In this document: in pieces, positions 26,144-35,302 of the stretch
Layout: every line of letters starts with the position of its first letter
How positions within the stretch are numbered: the first letter of the stretch is position 1
NCBI RefSeq assembly: GCF_000015045.1
Contig: NC_008609.1
Coordinates: 2,675,501-2,739,500 of the forward strand
Origin: Pelobacter propionicus DSM 2379
GTDB taxonomy: Bacteria > Desulfobacterota > Desulfuromonadia > Geobacterales > Pseudopelobacteraceae
Direction of reading: 5' to 3'
Length of the DNA: 64,000 bases
Position numbers and translations under genes: made by a program
The notes under the pieces: generated by a model
Told to the model about the DNA's origin: nothing
What the model saw: the letters and a program-made list of their open reading frames with translations, nothing else
The model's database searches: none

Positions 26144-27460
26144 TCAGAGCAGGTTTGCCGCCAGCTCGGCCAGTTCCGAGCGCTCTCCCCTGGTGAGGGT
26201 CACATGGGCCGCGATCTTTTCCCCCCTGAACTTCTCCACCAGATAGGTGAGCCCGTTGCTGGAGGAATCCACGTAGGGGTTGTCGATCTGGTAGGGGTCG
26301 CCGGTGAGGATGATCTTGGTCCCCTCCCCCACCCTGGTGACGATGGTCTTGATCTCGTGGGGGGTCAGGTTCTGGGCCTCGTCGACGATCAGGTACTGGT
26401 TGGGGATGGAGCGGCCGCGGATGTAGGTCAACGGCTCGATATCCAGAAGCCCCATGGCCATCAGCTCCTTGTACCCCTTGCTGTGGCGTTTCTCAGCCTC
26501 GTGACCGGAGATCAAAAGTTCCACGTTATCGAAAATCGGCTGCATCCAGGGGGTCAGCTTCTCCTCGATATCGCCGGGCAGGAAGCCCAGGTCCTTGCCC
26601 ATGGGAAAAACCGGCCGTGATACCAGCAGGCGGTTGTACACGTTGTCCTCGGCCACCTTGTGCAGACCGGCGGCGATGGCCAAGAGCGTCTTGCCGGTGC
26701 CGGCCTTGCCCACCAGGGTCACCAGCTTGATGGTGTCATCCATGAGAACGTCCAGGGCAAAGGACTGCTCGCGGTTGCGTGGGTGCAGGCTCCAGATTCC
26801 TTCCTTGGGCACCTTACGCACCGGCACGATGCGGGAGCTGGCGACGTCGAAGCGGCAGGCGGCGCTGTGGGCGGGGTTGGCGCTGTCGCTGATCATGATG
26901 AATTCATTGGGCGCCAGTCCCCCGGGCGCATCAAGCCACCCCTGCCCATGGAAGCGATCGATGGCCTCCGCCGACATCTCGATGCCGCGGGTTCCCGAGT
27001 AGAGGTCCTGGATATCCACCTTGTCAGACTCGTAGTCCTCGGCCATCACGCCGATGGCATCGGCCTTGATGCGCAGGTTGGTGTCCTTTGTCACGAAGAT
27101 CAGCTGATGATCCGGGAGACGGTCGCGCAGACTGAGCGCCATACCCAGGATGCGGTTGTCGCCACTCTGGCCGCGCAACTCCACCGGCAGGTCCAGGAAA
27201 TACTTCTCCGAGAACATCTCCACCCTGAGTGTGCCTCCCTCCGGCAGAACGATGCCGGCGGACAGGGAGCCCTTCTCGCGCATGGCGTCAAGGATGCGCG
27301 AAATCTGGCGGGCATTGCGACCGGTTTCGTTGGAGTCTTTCTTGAAGCGGTCCACCTCCTCGATGACCGTGATCGGGATGATGATGTTGTTCTCCTGGAA
27401 CTTGAACAGCGCCTGGGGATCGTGCAGCAGCACATTGGTGTCAAGGATGAAGTTTTTCAT
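26144..27460 (-). CDS. PhoH-family protein with N-terminal PIN domain
   Basis: 438-residue PIN-PhoH fusion (the PhoH2/YlaK type), probably an RNA nuclease-helicase. The PIN domain (about residues 1-150) begins NFILDTNVLLHDPQALFKF with conserved acidic residues. The PhoH domain (about 230-430) has Walker A VGKAGTGKTLLAIAAGL and Walker B YLIVDEAQNLTPHEIKTIV. It lies in the run from the GGEEF cyclase gene to ksgA. The physiological substrate is not known for the family in these bacteria. Confidence 0.92.
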   Translation of the reverse strand: MKNFILDTNVLLHDPQALFKFQENNIIIPITVIEEVDRFKKDSNETGRNARQISRILDAMREKGSLSAGIVLPEGGTLRVEMFSEKYFLDLPVELRGQSGDNRILGMALSLRDRLPDHQLIFVTKDTNLRIKADAIGVMAEDYESDKVDIQDLYSGTRGIEMSAEAIDRFHGQGWLDAPGGLAPNEFIMISDSANPAHSAACRFDVASSRIVPVRKVPKEGIWSLHPRNREQSFALDVLMDDTIKLVTLVGKAGTGKTLLAIAAGLHKVAEDNVYNRLLVSRPVFPMGKDLGFLPGDIEEKLTPWMQPIFDNVELLISGHEAEKRHSKGYKELMAMGLLDIEPLTYIRGRSIPNQYLIVDEAQNLTPHEIKTIVTRVGEGTKIILTGDPYQIDNPYVDSSSNGLTYLVEKFRGEKIAAHVTLTRGERSELAELAANLL

Positions 27461-27498
27461 GCAGACCTTTCGGGATGGGTTGGAACAACGGAGAAGCC

Positions 27499-27541
27499 GT
27501 GACTCGTGACTGGTTGCCAGTCACGGATTACCAGTCACGGC
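27499..27541. repeat. Short palindromic repeat rich in CGTGACTGG units
   Basis: Between phoH and the cysteine desulfurase gene, CGTGACTCGTGACTGG (27499-27514) is followed by CCAGTCACGG (27517-27526) and CCAGTCACGG again (27531-27540). This can form a hairpin, and a T-run follows on the plus strand. A related element sharing CGTGACTCGTGAC lies at 47691-47720, so this is probably a dispersed repeat of the genome. Confidence 0.45.
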
Positions 27542-27549
27542 CTTTTTAC

Positions 27550-28707
27550 TCAAGGGATACACTTTACAACGGCATCGCAGAAAATAGCAATCTCGTCGTT
27601 GCTGGTGAACCATCCGGGACTGACCCGGACGGTTCCCGCGGGGTAGGTGCCCAGGGAGCGGTGGGCCAGGGGGGCGCAGTGCAGGCCGGCCCGCACGGCG
27701 ATATCGAAGCGCTGGTCCAGCATGAAGGCCAGGCTGGAGGCGTCCATCCCCGCCAGGGTAAAGGAGAGCAGGCCACTCCGGTTGGCGGGGAAAGAGGGAC
27801 CATGGATGGCCATGCCGGGAAGCGGCGCCAGGCGCCTGGCCACCTCGGCCACATGCTCCCGCTCCCTGCGGCCAATGACGTCGACCCCCCGGGCCAGGAC
27901 GAACTCCACGCCCGCAAGCAGGCCGGCAATGCCGGGGAGGTTGTGGGTTCCGGCCTCGAATCCCTCGGGCAGGATGTGCGGCTGCTCTTCGCTGGATGAG
28001 TTGCTGCCGGTTCCTCCGGCCAGAAGCGGCCTGATCTCCACCCCCTCGGCAACGAACAGAAAACCGGTGCCCTGGGGACCGAGCAACCCCTTGTGCCCCG
28101 GCGCGGCCAGCAGGTCCACCCCCAGGCCAGCCGCATCGATGGGGATCGAGCCGGCCGACTGGGCCGCATCCAGCAGAAACAGCGCCCCGGCCTCGCGGGC
28201 GATGGTTGCAAGTCGGGCCACCGGCTGGATGGCGCCGCACACATTGGAGACATGCCCCAGCGCCAGCATGCGGGTGGTGGGTCGGAAGGCTCGCCGTACA
28301 GCGTCCGGGTCCACTAGGCCGTCACCGGCCGCCTCGACAATGGTCAGCTCAACTCCCCGCCGGCGCAGCTGGTACAACGGCCGCAGGAGGGAGTTATGCT
28401 CCATGGAGGTGGTAACCACATGATCGCCCGCCAGCAGGACACCCTGCAGGGCCAGGTTGAGCGCCTCGGTGGCGCTGTGGGTGAAGATGATCCGTGACGA
28501 ATCGGGGACGGAAAGCAGGGTGGCGATGGCCTCCCTGACCTGGAAGAGCAGGCGAGACGCCTCCAGGGAGCGGCGGTGCCCTGCACGCCCCGGCGAGGCG
28601 CCGATGTGGCGCATGGCATGCACGACGGCCTGGTAGACGCATTCCGGCTTGGGGTGGGACGTGGCCGCGTTATCCAGATAGATGGTGAGGGGGGAACGGG
28701 AGGTCAT
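27550..28707 (-). CDS. Cysteine desulfurase family protein (class V aminotransferase fold)
   Basis: 385-residue PLP enzyme that releases sulfur from cysteine. It starts with IYLDNAATSHPKPECV. The PLP lysine is in APGHKGLLGPQGTGFLF, the PLP-contact region is HVSNVCGAIQPV, and the catalytic Cys is in RAGLHCAPLAHRSLG. The sequence resembles the stand-alone subfamily rather than housekeeping IscS/SufS, so its sulfur acceptor is unknown. ATG 28705-28707 overlaps the stop of the upstream lipoprotein gene (ATGA). Confidence 0.9.
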   Translation of the reverse strand: MTSRSPLTIYLDNAATSHPKPECVYQAVVHAMRHIGASPGRAGHRRSLEASRLLFQVREAIATLLSVPDSSRIIFTHSATEALNLALQGVLLAGDHVVTTSMEHNSLLRPLYQLRRRGVELTIVEAAGDGLVDPDAVRRAFRPTTRMLALGHVSNVCGAIQPVARLATIAREAGALFLLDAAQSAGSIPIDAAGLGVDLLAAPGHKGLLGPQGTGFLFVAEGVEIRPLLAGGTGSNSSSEEQPHILPEGFEAGTHNLPGIAGLLAGVEFVLARGVDVIGRREREHVAEVARRLAPLPGMAIHGPSFPANRSGLLSFTLAGMDASSLAFMLDQRFDIAVRAGLHCAPLAHRSLGTYPAGTVRVSPGWFTSNDEIAIFCDAVVKCIP

Positions 28708-29993
28708 GGTACGTTTACCGGCCGCTGCACCAGCCAGGGGAAGAACTCGACCCGGCCGCCGCGGGGGTCCTTGGTCCCGTCCAGCAGTTTCGCCGCAATA
28801 CTGGATTCCTGGTCGCTGCCCCACCAGTTCCCCACGGCAACGATGCGGTCATGGCCGCTGATGGCCAGGTTGTAGCCGCTGTTCCCCTCGAAGGAGTTGC
28901 CCCAGACCAGGCTGCGGCCGTCGTTGACCCGCATGCCGTCGCCGGCCGTAGCCGTAAACAGACTCCCCTGAACCTTGAGGCGCGAAGAGACCAGCTCCAG
29001 GCCGACGCCACGGTTGGCCACGAAACGCGACCCGGATATATTCCCCTCGCTTTCCGCCAGATGCGCGCCGCCGCCTCCGTTGGCAGCCAGTTGACAGGAG
29101 GTGAATCTGACCCGGCAGTCGAGCGCGGTTACGCCACTCTGCTGGTTCTCCCTGAGGGAGACGGCGAGCAGGACCAGGGTGGTGCGGCGAGCGACAATGC
29201 CGCGCTGGTTGCTGCTCAGGGCGCTGTCCCGCAGGTCGACCTCGCTGTCGAGGAGTTCAAGCCCGGTCTCGCAGTCATCAACGCTGGCGGCGCTGAGGCT
29301 CGCGCTGCTGTCCCTCAGCAGCATGCCGACGGTGCAGCGGCGGATGGCGACATCGGTGGCGGAAAGGGTTGAGAAACCGGCCTCGATTCCCGCCGTGGCC
29401 CCCTCGATGAGCACATGGTCCAACTGGTTGCGCTTCTCGCTGGACAGCAGCAGGATCCCCCCCCAGTCGCCCCGCTCGGGCCGGGCAACGTTGGGGGTGA
29501 AGCGCACCGGTTGCCCCGCAGAGCCGTTGCAGTGCAGCCTGCCCATGACCACCAGACGGGGCGTCTGCCGCGAAAGGAGCGATTTCATGAAACGCACCAC
29601 CGTGCCCGGTTCGATGCGCACGGTCGCCGGGGAAGCGATCACCAGGTATCCCCGCACCAGCACGCTCCCGCTCCAGACCACATCCTCGGTTATGGTGGTA
29701 TTTTCGTAGCTGATATCGCCCTGGCTGACAACCGGCGGGCGTCCAGGGTCCGGCAGAGGGGGATCGACGGTGTCCGGCAACTGGGGAGCTGCAACCGGGA
29801 TTTCGCCTGCCGGCATTTCGGAAGCGGCTGGCACCGGGGAACGCTCCACGGCCAGAGGGGCGGGCGGCGGCGCATCCCCGCGCTGCCACGATGTATCCCA
29901 TGCGGAGAAAGCGGTGCAGGCGGACAGCAGGGGAAAGAGCAGGATACAGGCCACGAACAGGCGATGGGTGGGGGTGCGAAACAGAATCATCAA
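28704..29993 (-). CDS. Right-handed beta-helix repeat lipoprotein
   Basis: 429-residue predicted lipoprotein. The signal peptide ends in the lipobox LLSAC (about residues 22-26), and a proline-rich linker (about 40-95) follows. The rest is parallel beta-helix with repeated short turns (for example LDHVLIEGATAGIEAGFSTL, CTVGMLLRDSSASLSAAS, NISGSRFVANRGVGLELVSS) ending in GNWWGSD, as in NosD/pectate-lyase-like proteins. It could bind or process polysaccharide at the envelope. It is coupled by ATGA overlaps to the cyclase gene upstream and the desulfurase gene downstream. Confidence 0.8.
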   Translation of the reverse strand: MMILFRTPTHRLFVACILLFPLLSACTAFSAWDTSWQRGDAPPPAPLAVERSPVPAASEMPAGEIPVAAPQLPDTVDPPLPDPGRPPVVSQGDISYENTTITEDVVWSGSVLVRGYLVIASPATVRIEPGTVVRFMKSLLSRQTPRLVVMGRLHCNGSAGQPVRFTPNVARPERGDWGGILLLSSEKRNQLDHVLIEGATAGIEAGFSTLSATDVAIRRCTVGMLLRDSSASLSAASVDDCETGLELLDSEVDLRDSALSSNQRGIVARRTTLVLLAVSLRENQQSGVTALDCRVRFTSCQLAANGGGGAHLAESEGNISGSRFVANRGVGLELVSSRLKVQGSLFTATAGDGMRVNDGRSLVWGNSFEGNSGYNLAISGHDRIVAVGNWWGSDQESSIAAKLLDGTKDPRGGRVEFFPWLVQRPVNVP

Positions 29994-31057
29994 GCGGCAT
30001 CATCCTCCGCCACCAGGACGCGGTTCCGCCCAGTCCGCTTGGCCTGGTAGAGCAGCTGGTCGGCCATGGCCAGCAGGGTAATGGAACAGGCAGCGTCACG
30101 GGGATAGCAGGATATGCCCACACTCACCGTAACCGGCCTGTCCTGCGGGTTGCGCAACAGCTTCCTGCTCTCCGCCATGACCCGCTGCCTGATGCGCTCG
30201 GCCACCTTGTGGGCGCTCTCCAGGTCGGTTTCCGGCAGGATGACCACGAACTCCTCTCCGCCGTAGCGGAAGGCAAAATCGATACTGCGCAGGGTTTTGC
30301 GCAGCACCCGCCCGATGGTGGCCAGGATGCGGTCACCCAGGTGGTGACCATGGGTGTCGTTGAACAGCTTGAAGTTGTCCACGTCGATCATCATCAGGGA
30401 GAAGGGGAGCCCCTCCCGGTGCGCCCGTTCATACTCCTGGGGCAGGACCTTGTCGAAGTAGCGCCGGTTGTTCAGTCCGGTGAGGGAGTCGTTGATGGCC
30501 AGCTGGTGGGTTTCCTCGTGAAACTTGGCGTTCTCGATGGATATGGCGGCAAAGGAGGCCAGAACCAGGATCTGCGAGATGCGGTTCTTGTCGAAGGTGC
30601 GCGGTATGACGTCATCCAGGCAGAGCATGCCGTGGATGGAGCTCTGGGAGACCAGCGGAACCGCAACCAGCGAGCGGCTCTGCTCATGGGCGATCAGGTG
30701 CTCCTCCGGTATCTGGCTCGCCTCCCTATCCTCAACATAGTAGACCTCATTGCGCCTAAGAAGCCGGTCCGTCAGGCCTCCCGGCGCCACCGTCCAGACC
30801 GATCGCACGACGCAATCCTCGTCCAGACCGGCATGGGCGCGCAGCACCATCCTGCCGTTGCGCTTGTCGTACAGCGCCAGCCTGCCCACCGGCATCTCCA
30901 TGAAATCCATGGCGCCCCGCAGGATGGTCTGCGTCAGGGGGGCAAGCTCCAGGGAGGCGATGGAGGCCTGAGCCACATTGAGCAGGTCGTTCAGAGCACG
31001 CACCTGCCCTTTGAGCTCATACGACTTGCATTTGTCACAATCGGTTGCTGCTGACAT
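29990..31057 (-). CDS. GAF-domain diguanylate cyclase (canonical GGEEF)
   Basis: 355-residue cytosolic diguanylate cyclase making c-di-GMP. A GAF-like sensor domain spans about residues 30-170, and the GGDEF domain about 185-350. The active site is YGGEEFVVI. The guanine-contact residues are canonical (FKLFNDTHGHHLGD, Asn and Asp nine apart). RSID sits five residues before GGEEF and forms the RxxD product-inhibition site. The N-terminus has CDKCKSYELKG, with a Cys pair that might sense metal or redox. ATG 31055-31057 is the likely start; AAGGAG lies 11 bases upstream. It heads the operon running to ksgA. Confidence 0.88.
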   Translation of the reverse strand: MSAATDCDKCKSYELKGQVRALNDLLNVAQASIASLELAPLTQTILRGAMDFMEMPVGRLALYDKRNGRMVLRAHAGLDEDCVVRSVWTVAPGGLTDRLLRRNEVYYVEDREASQIPEEHLIAHEQSRSLVAVPLVSQSSIHGMLCLDDVIPRTFDKNRISQILVLASFAAISIENAKFHEETHQLAINDSLTGLNNRRYFDKVLPQEYERAHREGLPFSLMMIDVDNFKLFNDTHGHHLGDRILATIGRVLRKTLRSIDFAFRYGGEEFVVILPETDLESAHKVAERIRQRVMAESRKLLRNPQDRPVTVSVGISCYPRDAACSITLLAMADQLLYQAKRTGRNRVLVAEDDAA

Positions 31058-31238
31058 CGTCCCGCATACTCCTTCATACATATCGAGTCTTGTTTTTAGC
31101 ACATTTAAGCTTTCATGCAAATATTTTAAACTTATCCCCTGTTTTTTTAACCCATGCTCATGAAACCAGCACACCCGATGAGGATGAAAATGTTTTTCAT
31201 GTGCAATCAAATGCTTAGAGATCACCCAATCTATTCTG

Positions 31239-31267
31239 TTGACATGACATATATGTTGTGGTTAATT
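31239..31267 (+). promoter_or_regulatory. Candidate sigma-70 promoter of nrdJ
   Basis: TTGACA (31239-31244) and TTAATT (31262-31267) are 17 bases apart, about 105 bases before the nrdJ start. The 316-base gap 31058-31373 between the cyclase and nrdJ genes has no other clear element. I looked for a cobalamin riboswitch because the enzyme needs B12 and saw none. Confidence 0.4.
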
Positions 31268-31373
31268 CCACTTCGGCTACAAAATCTTGTATAAACACCC
31301 GTTAGCGGACATCACCGCTTCACCCCATACAAACAGACGGCGCAGCTCCGTTCCCGCCGTAGGAGGAAACCGC

Positions 31374-33608
31374 ATGAAAAGAGAAAAGACACACCCGACA
31401 CTGCCCGGTTTATCGAAAAACGCACTCACCGTACTGGAGAAACGCTACCTCAGGCGTGGTCCGAACGGCACAACGCTGGAGACAGCGGCCGACATGTTCC
31501 GCCGGGTGGCCGATACCATCGCGGCGGCCGACCGCTCCTTCGATGAAACGGCCGATACCGCTGGCCTGGGCGACACCTTCTACCGCATGATGACCAGCTT
31601 CGAGTTTCTGCCCAACTCCCCCACCCTGATGAACGCCGGTCGCGAACTGGGGCAACTCTCGGCCTGCTTCGTGCTTCCGGTGGGGGACTCCATGGAGGAA
31701 ATCTTCGACGCCGTCAAGTACACCGCCCTGATCCACAAGTCCGGCGGCGGCACCGGCTTCTCCTTTTCCCGCCTGCGCCCGGCCAACGACATGGTCAGCT
31801 CCACCACCGGCATTTCCAGCGGACCGCTCTCCTTCATGCGGGTCTTCGACGTGGCCACCGAGACCATCAAGCAGGGGGGGACGCGGCGCGGGGCCAACAT
31901 GGCCATCCTCAGAGTCGACCATCCCGACATCGTGGACTTCATCATGTGCAAGGCCGACCAGAAGCAGCTCAACAACTTCAACATCTCCGTCGGCCTGACC
32001 GAGAAGTTCATGCAGGCCGTGGAGCGGGACGAGGAGTACACCCTGGTCAACCCGCGCAACGGCAAGCAGCACGGCACCCTCAACGCCCGCAAGGTCTTCC
32101 AGCGCATCGTCAAGCAAGCCTGGGAGAACGGCGAGCCGGGCATCGTCTTTTTGGACCGCCTGAACCGCGACAACCCCACCCCCCAGGTGGGAGAGATCGA
32201 ATCCACCAACCCCTGCGGCGAGCAGCCGCTGCTCCCCTACGAATCGTGCAACCTGGGCTCCATCAACCTGGGCAAGTTCGTGGCCGAGGGGGCCATCGAC
32301 TGGAACAGGCTGAAGGAGACGGTCCGGAACGCGGTGCACTTCCTGGACAACGTGATCGAAGCCAACAGCTACCCCCTGCAGCAGATCCACGACATGACCC
32401 ACGGCAACCGCAAGATCGGCCTGGGGGTCATGGGCTGGGCCGACATGCTGATCCTGCTGGGCATCCCCTACAGCTCCCCCGAGGCGGTCAAGCTGGGCAC
32501 GAAGGTCATGAAGTTCATCAACGACGAGGGGCGCCTGGCTTCCCGTGAGCTGGGCAAGGTCCGCGGTTCCTTCCCCAACTTCACCGGCTCGACCTTCGAC
32601 ATCAAAGACGCCGAGCCGATGCGCAACGCCACGGTAACCACCATCGCCCCCACCGGCACCATTTCCATCATCGCCAACGCCTCATCCGGCGTGGAGCCGC
32701 TCTTCGCCGTCTCCTACCTGCGCACCGTCATGGACAAGAACGTGCTGGTGGAGGTCAATCCCCATTTCGAGAGGATCGCCAAGGAGCGCGGCTTCTACTC
32801 CGAGTCGTTGATGAAGCGCATCGCCGAGCACGGCACGGTGCAGGGCATCCCCGAAGTGCCCCAGGACGTGCAGGAAATGTTCGTCACCGCCCACGACATC
32901 TCCCCCAACGACCACATACAGATGCAGGCAGCCTTCCAGTTGCACACCGACAATGCCGTCTCCAAGACCGTCAACTTCCCCAATTCGGCAACCATCGAGG
33001 ACGTGGAGAACGTCTACCGCCTGGCTTACCAGACCGGATGCAAGGGGGTCACCATCTACCGTGACGGCTCCCGGGACGAGCAGGTGCTCTCCACCGCCAA
33101 GAAGGACGAGGCGCCTCGCGAGGCAGCCGCTGCTCCCGAAGAAAAGAAGGCGATCAAGCGCGACCGTCCCAAGTCCCTCAGGGGGAGCACCCATCAGATG
33201 CAGACCGGCTGCGGCCCGCTGTACGTTACCATCAACGAGGACAGAAACGGCCTGTTCGAGCTCTTCACCACCATGGGCAAGGCAGGCGGCTGCGCCGCTT
33301 CCCAGAGCGAGGCCATCGGCCGCATGGTCTCCCTGGCATGGCGCAGCGGCGTCCAGGCCCGCCAGGTGGTCAAGCAGCTCATGGGCATCTCCTGCCACTG
33401 CCCCTCCGGCTTCGGAGAAAACCGTGTGCTCTCCTGCGCCGACGCCGTTGCCAAGGCCATCCAGGCCCACCTGATCGACGGCGGTTACGACATCAGTGCC
33501 GTCACCGCCCGCCAGGAGCGCGGCGCCTGCCCGGAATGCGGCGGCGTGGTCGAACACGAGGGGGGCTGCTCAGTCTGCCACGCCTGCGGCTACTCCGAGT
33601 GCGCGTAG
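31374..33608 (+). CDS. nrdJ: Adenosylcobalamin-dependent (class II) ribonucleotide reductase
   Basis: 744-residue enzyme that reduces ribonucleotides to deoxyribonucleotides using a B12-derived thiyl radical, and works with or without oxygen. Motifs include the first redox Cys (QLSACFVLPVGDSMEEIF), the radical-site segment (STNPCGEQPLLPYESCNLGS) and a C-terminal zinc-binding tail with CPECGGVVEHEGGC and CHACGYSEC. Start ATG 31374 follows AGGAGG by 7-8 bases; an upstream in-frame ATG at 31287 lacks a good site. No intein. Confidence 0.96.
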   Translation: MKREKTHPTLPGLSKNALTVLEKRYLRRGPNGTTLETAADMFRRVADTIAAADRSFDETADTAGLGDTFYRMMTSFEFLPNSPTLMNAGRELGQLSACFVLPVGDSMEEIFDAVKYTALIHKSGGGTGFSFSRLRPANDMVSSTTGISSGPLSFMRVFDVATETIKQGGTRRGANMAILRVDHPDIVDFIMCKADQKQLNNFNISVGLTEKFMQAVERDEEYTLVNPRNGKQHGTLNARKVFQRIVKQAWENGEPGIVFLDRLNRDNPTPQVGEIESTNPCGEQPLLPYESCNLGSINLGKFVAEGAIDWNRLKETVRNAVHFLDNVIEANSYPLQQIHDMTHGNRKIGLGVMGWADMLILLGIPYSSPEAVKLGTKVMKFINDEGRLASRELGKVRGSFPNFTGSTFDIKDAEPMRNATVTTIAPTGTISIIANASSGVEPLFAVSYLRTVMDKNVLVEVNPHFERIAKERGFYSESLMKRIAEHGTVQGIPEVPQDVQEMFVTAHDISPNDHIQMQAAFQLHTDNAVSKTVNFPNSATIEDVENVYRLAYQTGCKGVTIYRDGSRDEQVLSTAKKDEAPREAAAAPEEKKAIKRDRPKSLRGSTHQMQTGCGPLYVTINEDRNGLFELFTTMGKAGGCAASQSEAIGRMVSLAWRSGVQARQVVKQLMGISCHCPSGFGENRVLSCADAVAKAIQAHLIDGGYDISAVTARQERGACPECGGVVEHEGGCSVCHACGYSECA

Positions 33609-33632
33609 CCGCTTCTCCCCTCTGACACCTTA

Positions 33633-33683
33633 CTGCCCCTGTCGCCTCCCCTCACCGGGGGGGGGAGACAGGGGCAGGAATTT
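33633..33683 (+). terminator. Terminator of nrdJ
   Basis: CTGCCCCTGTC (33633-33643) pairs perfectly with GACAGGGGCAG (33667-33677), with an inner CTCCCC/GGGGAG stem, followed by a short T-run (GAATTTT). It lies 25 bases after the nrdJ stop. Confidence 0.8.
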
Positions 33684-33731
33684 TGGTATCAGAATTTTCT
33701 ACGGAAATACAACGAGGACACCTTTTCTATA

Positions 33732-33830
33732 ATGTCTGCAGAATCACCCGAAACGACAACCAAAATGTCCCCCGAATTAACGTCACTCGAGAAGACGACG
33801 GATCCTTTTATTGCCAGTCAGTCAATCTAA
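33732..33830 (+). CDS. Possible 32-residue hydrophilic peptide in AT-rich island
   Basis: ATG 33732 to TAA 33828-33830 encodes 32 residues, Thr/Ser/Glu-rich (begins MSAESPETTTKMSPELTSLE). The ribosome site is poor: GAGG lies 14 bases upstream. It ends just before the start of the interrupted membrane-protein gene. It may be a remnant of a longer gene or not expressed. It is listed because the base composition changes here. Confidence 0.22.
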   Translation: MSAESPETTTKMSPELTSLEKTTDPFIASQSI

Positions 33831-33983
33831 TAGAGGTGATAATGAATCTACCAACGGCTGATTATTTTACGTACATCACCGGCATAGCCAGCATTCTTGG
33901 TTTTTTTTTGCAGTTAACAGATGCTTTTCCAAAACATAGAGAAATAAGAAAATCTATTTTTTATATATCAATTGCAGTAATTT

Positions 33984-35302
33984 CCGGTTAGGTCTTTGCA
34001 TGTCGTCGTTTTTTCTTTAAAAGTTTGTTTTTGTGGGATTTTTGCTGTGTTCGCATCCGTTTTTGCTCTAGTTCTTCTGCTGCCTCATTGGCGATTTGGT
34101 TGCGTAATTCCCGTACCCGAGTGATGCTGACTGGTTCGTTGTGCTGCTCCCGGCAGTAAATAGCAAGAAGCAGATAGGTTATAAGGCCGCCAAGAAGCTG
34201 GACCATCAGCCCGTACTTGCTCCTGGCGATCAGGTGGTACACCTTGAGATGGCGTTTCCACCAGCCAAAGAAGGTCTCGATGTTCCAGCGGAGCTTATAG
34301 ACTTCGGCGACTTGTTCAGCGGTCAGGTCGTACCTGTTGGTAGCGATCCAGTAATCTTTACCGTCAACACGGTAACCAACAAGGCGCAGTTCTTTCTCAG
34401 TCTGGTTTACGCCTTTGGTGCCGAGCATTACGATCCGGTCATAGAAGATAATACTGTCAGGATTGACGGCATTCTCTCTGATGACTATCTTGATCGTATT
34501 CTCCCTGATACGACAGACAAAGAACTTCTCGGCGGCCTGCCACTTGTCAAAGTGGTCATGGGACTGATACCCGCGATCCATAACGCCGGTTTCGCCTTTG
34601 TCGATGATCTTGTCAACAAAGGGGCGCTCACCCTCTTTACCGTCGCTGAGGTATATCTTCCTGGGAATGCCCCGGTTGATATCGAAGCCGACATGAGCCT
34701 TGGCCTTCTTTGAGCCGCTTCGGTAATCAGCCCATTCCATGGACAGCACAGCATCAATCAAAGAGCCATCTATGGATACCAGGTTGCCAAGGTGAGCGTA
34801 TTCGGCCGGAAGCACTTTGCCTGCTTGCTTGACCAGATGTCCGAATACCTCACTTAGCTGCTCAAGGCCACGGTTATTGATCGCCTCGAAGAAGGCGCTC
34901 TTTTTGATCCCCTTGGGGGGAGCAACGCACTCCTTGGCAAAGTCATTCTGTTCCAGAGCCTGCAGCAGTTCGCTCCCGGAAGAAAACTCTTCAAGGTGAT
35001 AGAAAATCAGGGCCTTTAGCTGATCATCAAAGGTCATTTGCAACGGGCGGTACCCCCTGGATTCAAGTTGTTTATCGGACTTGAATCTCTCAAAAACCGG
35101 GGTAAGAAGCAATTTGAAAGCACGTGCTTTTCGTCGTTGTTTCAGTCGCTTGAAAGGTCGCATGTCGTAACTCGTGTAATATTAAGTAGTTACGATGGTG
35201 GCCCGCCAATTTTTTACTAAAAGTCAAGCAAAAAAAATGTGGCATCACGCTGATTTTGTTACTTTTTTACATTCTCAAAGAACCATGCAAAGACCTAACC
35301 GG
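33984..35302. mobile_element. Complete IS4-family insertion sequence, 1319 bp including ends
   Basis: The ends are a 19-bp perfect inverted repeat: CCGGTTAGGTCTTTGCATG at 33984-34002 and its complement at 35284-35302. One transposase gene fills it. No direct target repeat is visible outside the ends. The outermost CCGG is itself palindromic, so it could instead be a 4-bp target duplication with the true element running from 33988 to 35298; that reading, however, leaves the interrupted gene out of frame. Confidence 0.9.
33988..35163 (-). CDS. IS4-family DDE transposase
   Basis: 391-residue transposase that appears intact. Catalytic motifs: first Asp in NLVSIDGSLIDAV, second Asp in GVMDRGYQSHDHF, and the YREK signature in YKLRWNIETFFGWWK. 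A DUF4372-like N-terminal region and a lysine/arginine-rich C-terminus (HKNKLLKKKRRHAKT) are present. The stop codon lies inside the left inverted repeat. Nothing suggests decay, so the element could still be mobile. Confidence 0.93.
   Translation of the reverse strand: MRPFKRLKQRRKARAFKLLLTPVFERFKSDKQLESRGYRPLQMTFDDQLKALIFYHLEEFSSGSELLQALEQNDFAKECVAPPKGIKKSAFFEAINNRGLEQLSEVFGHLVKQAGKVLPAEYAHLGNLVSIDGSLIDAVLSMEWADYRSGSKKAKAHVGFDINRGIPRKIYLSDGKEGERPFVDKIIDKGETGVMDRGYQSHDHFDKWQAAEKFFVCRIRENTIKIVIRENAVNPDSIIFYDRIVMLGTKGVNQTEKELRLVGYRVDGKDYWIATNRYDLTAEQVAEVYKLRWNIETFFGWWKRHLKVYHLIARSKYGLMVQLLGGLITYLLLAIYCREQHNEPVSITRVRELRNQIANEAAEELEQKRMRTQQKSHKNKLLKKKRRHAKT

Noticed and set aside
31226-31373. 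Cobalamin riboswitch upstream of nrdJ
   Set aside because: I looked for the conserved B12-box pattern because the enzyme uses B12, and found neither it nor room for the full fold after the candidate promoter.
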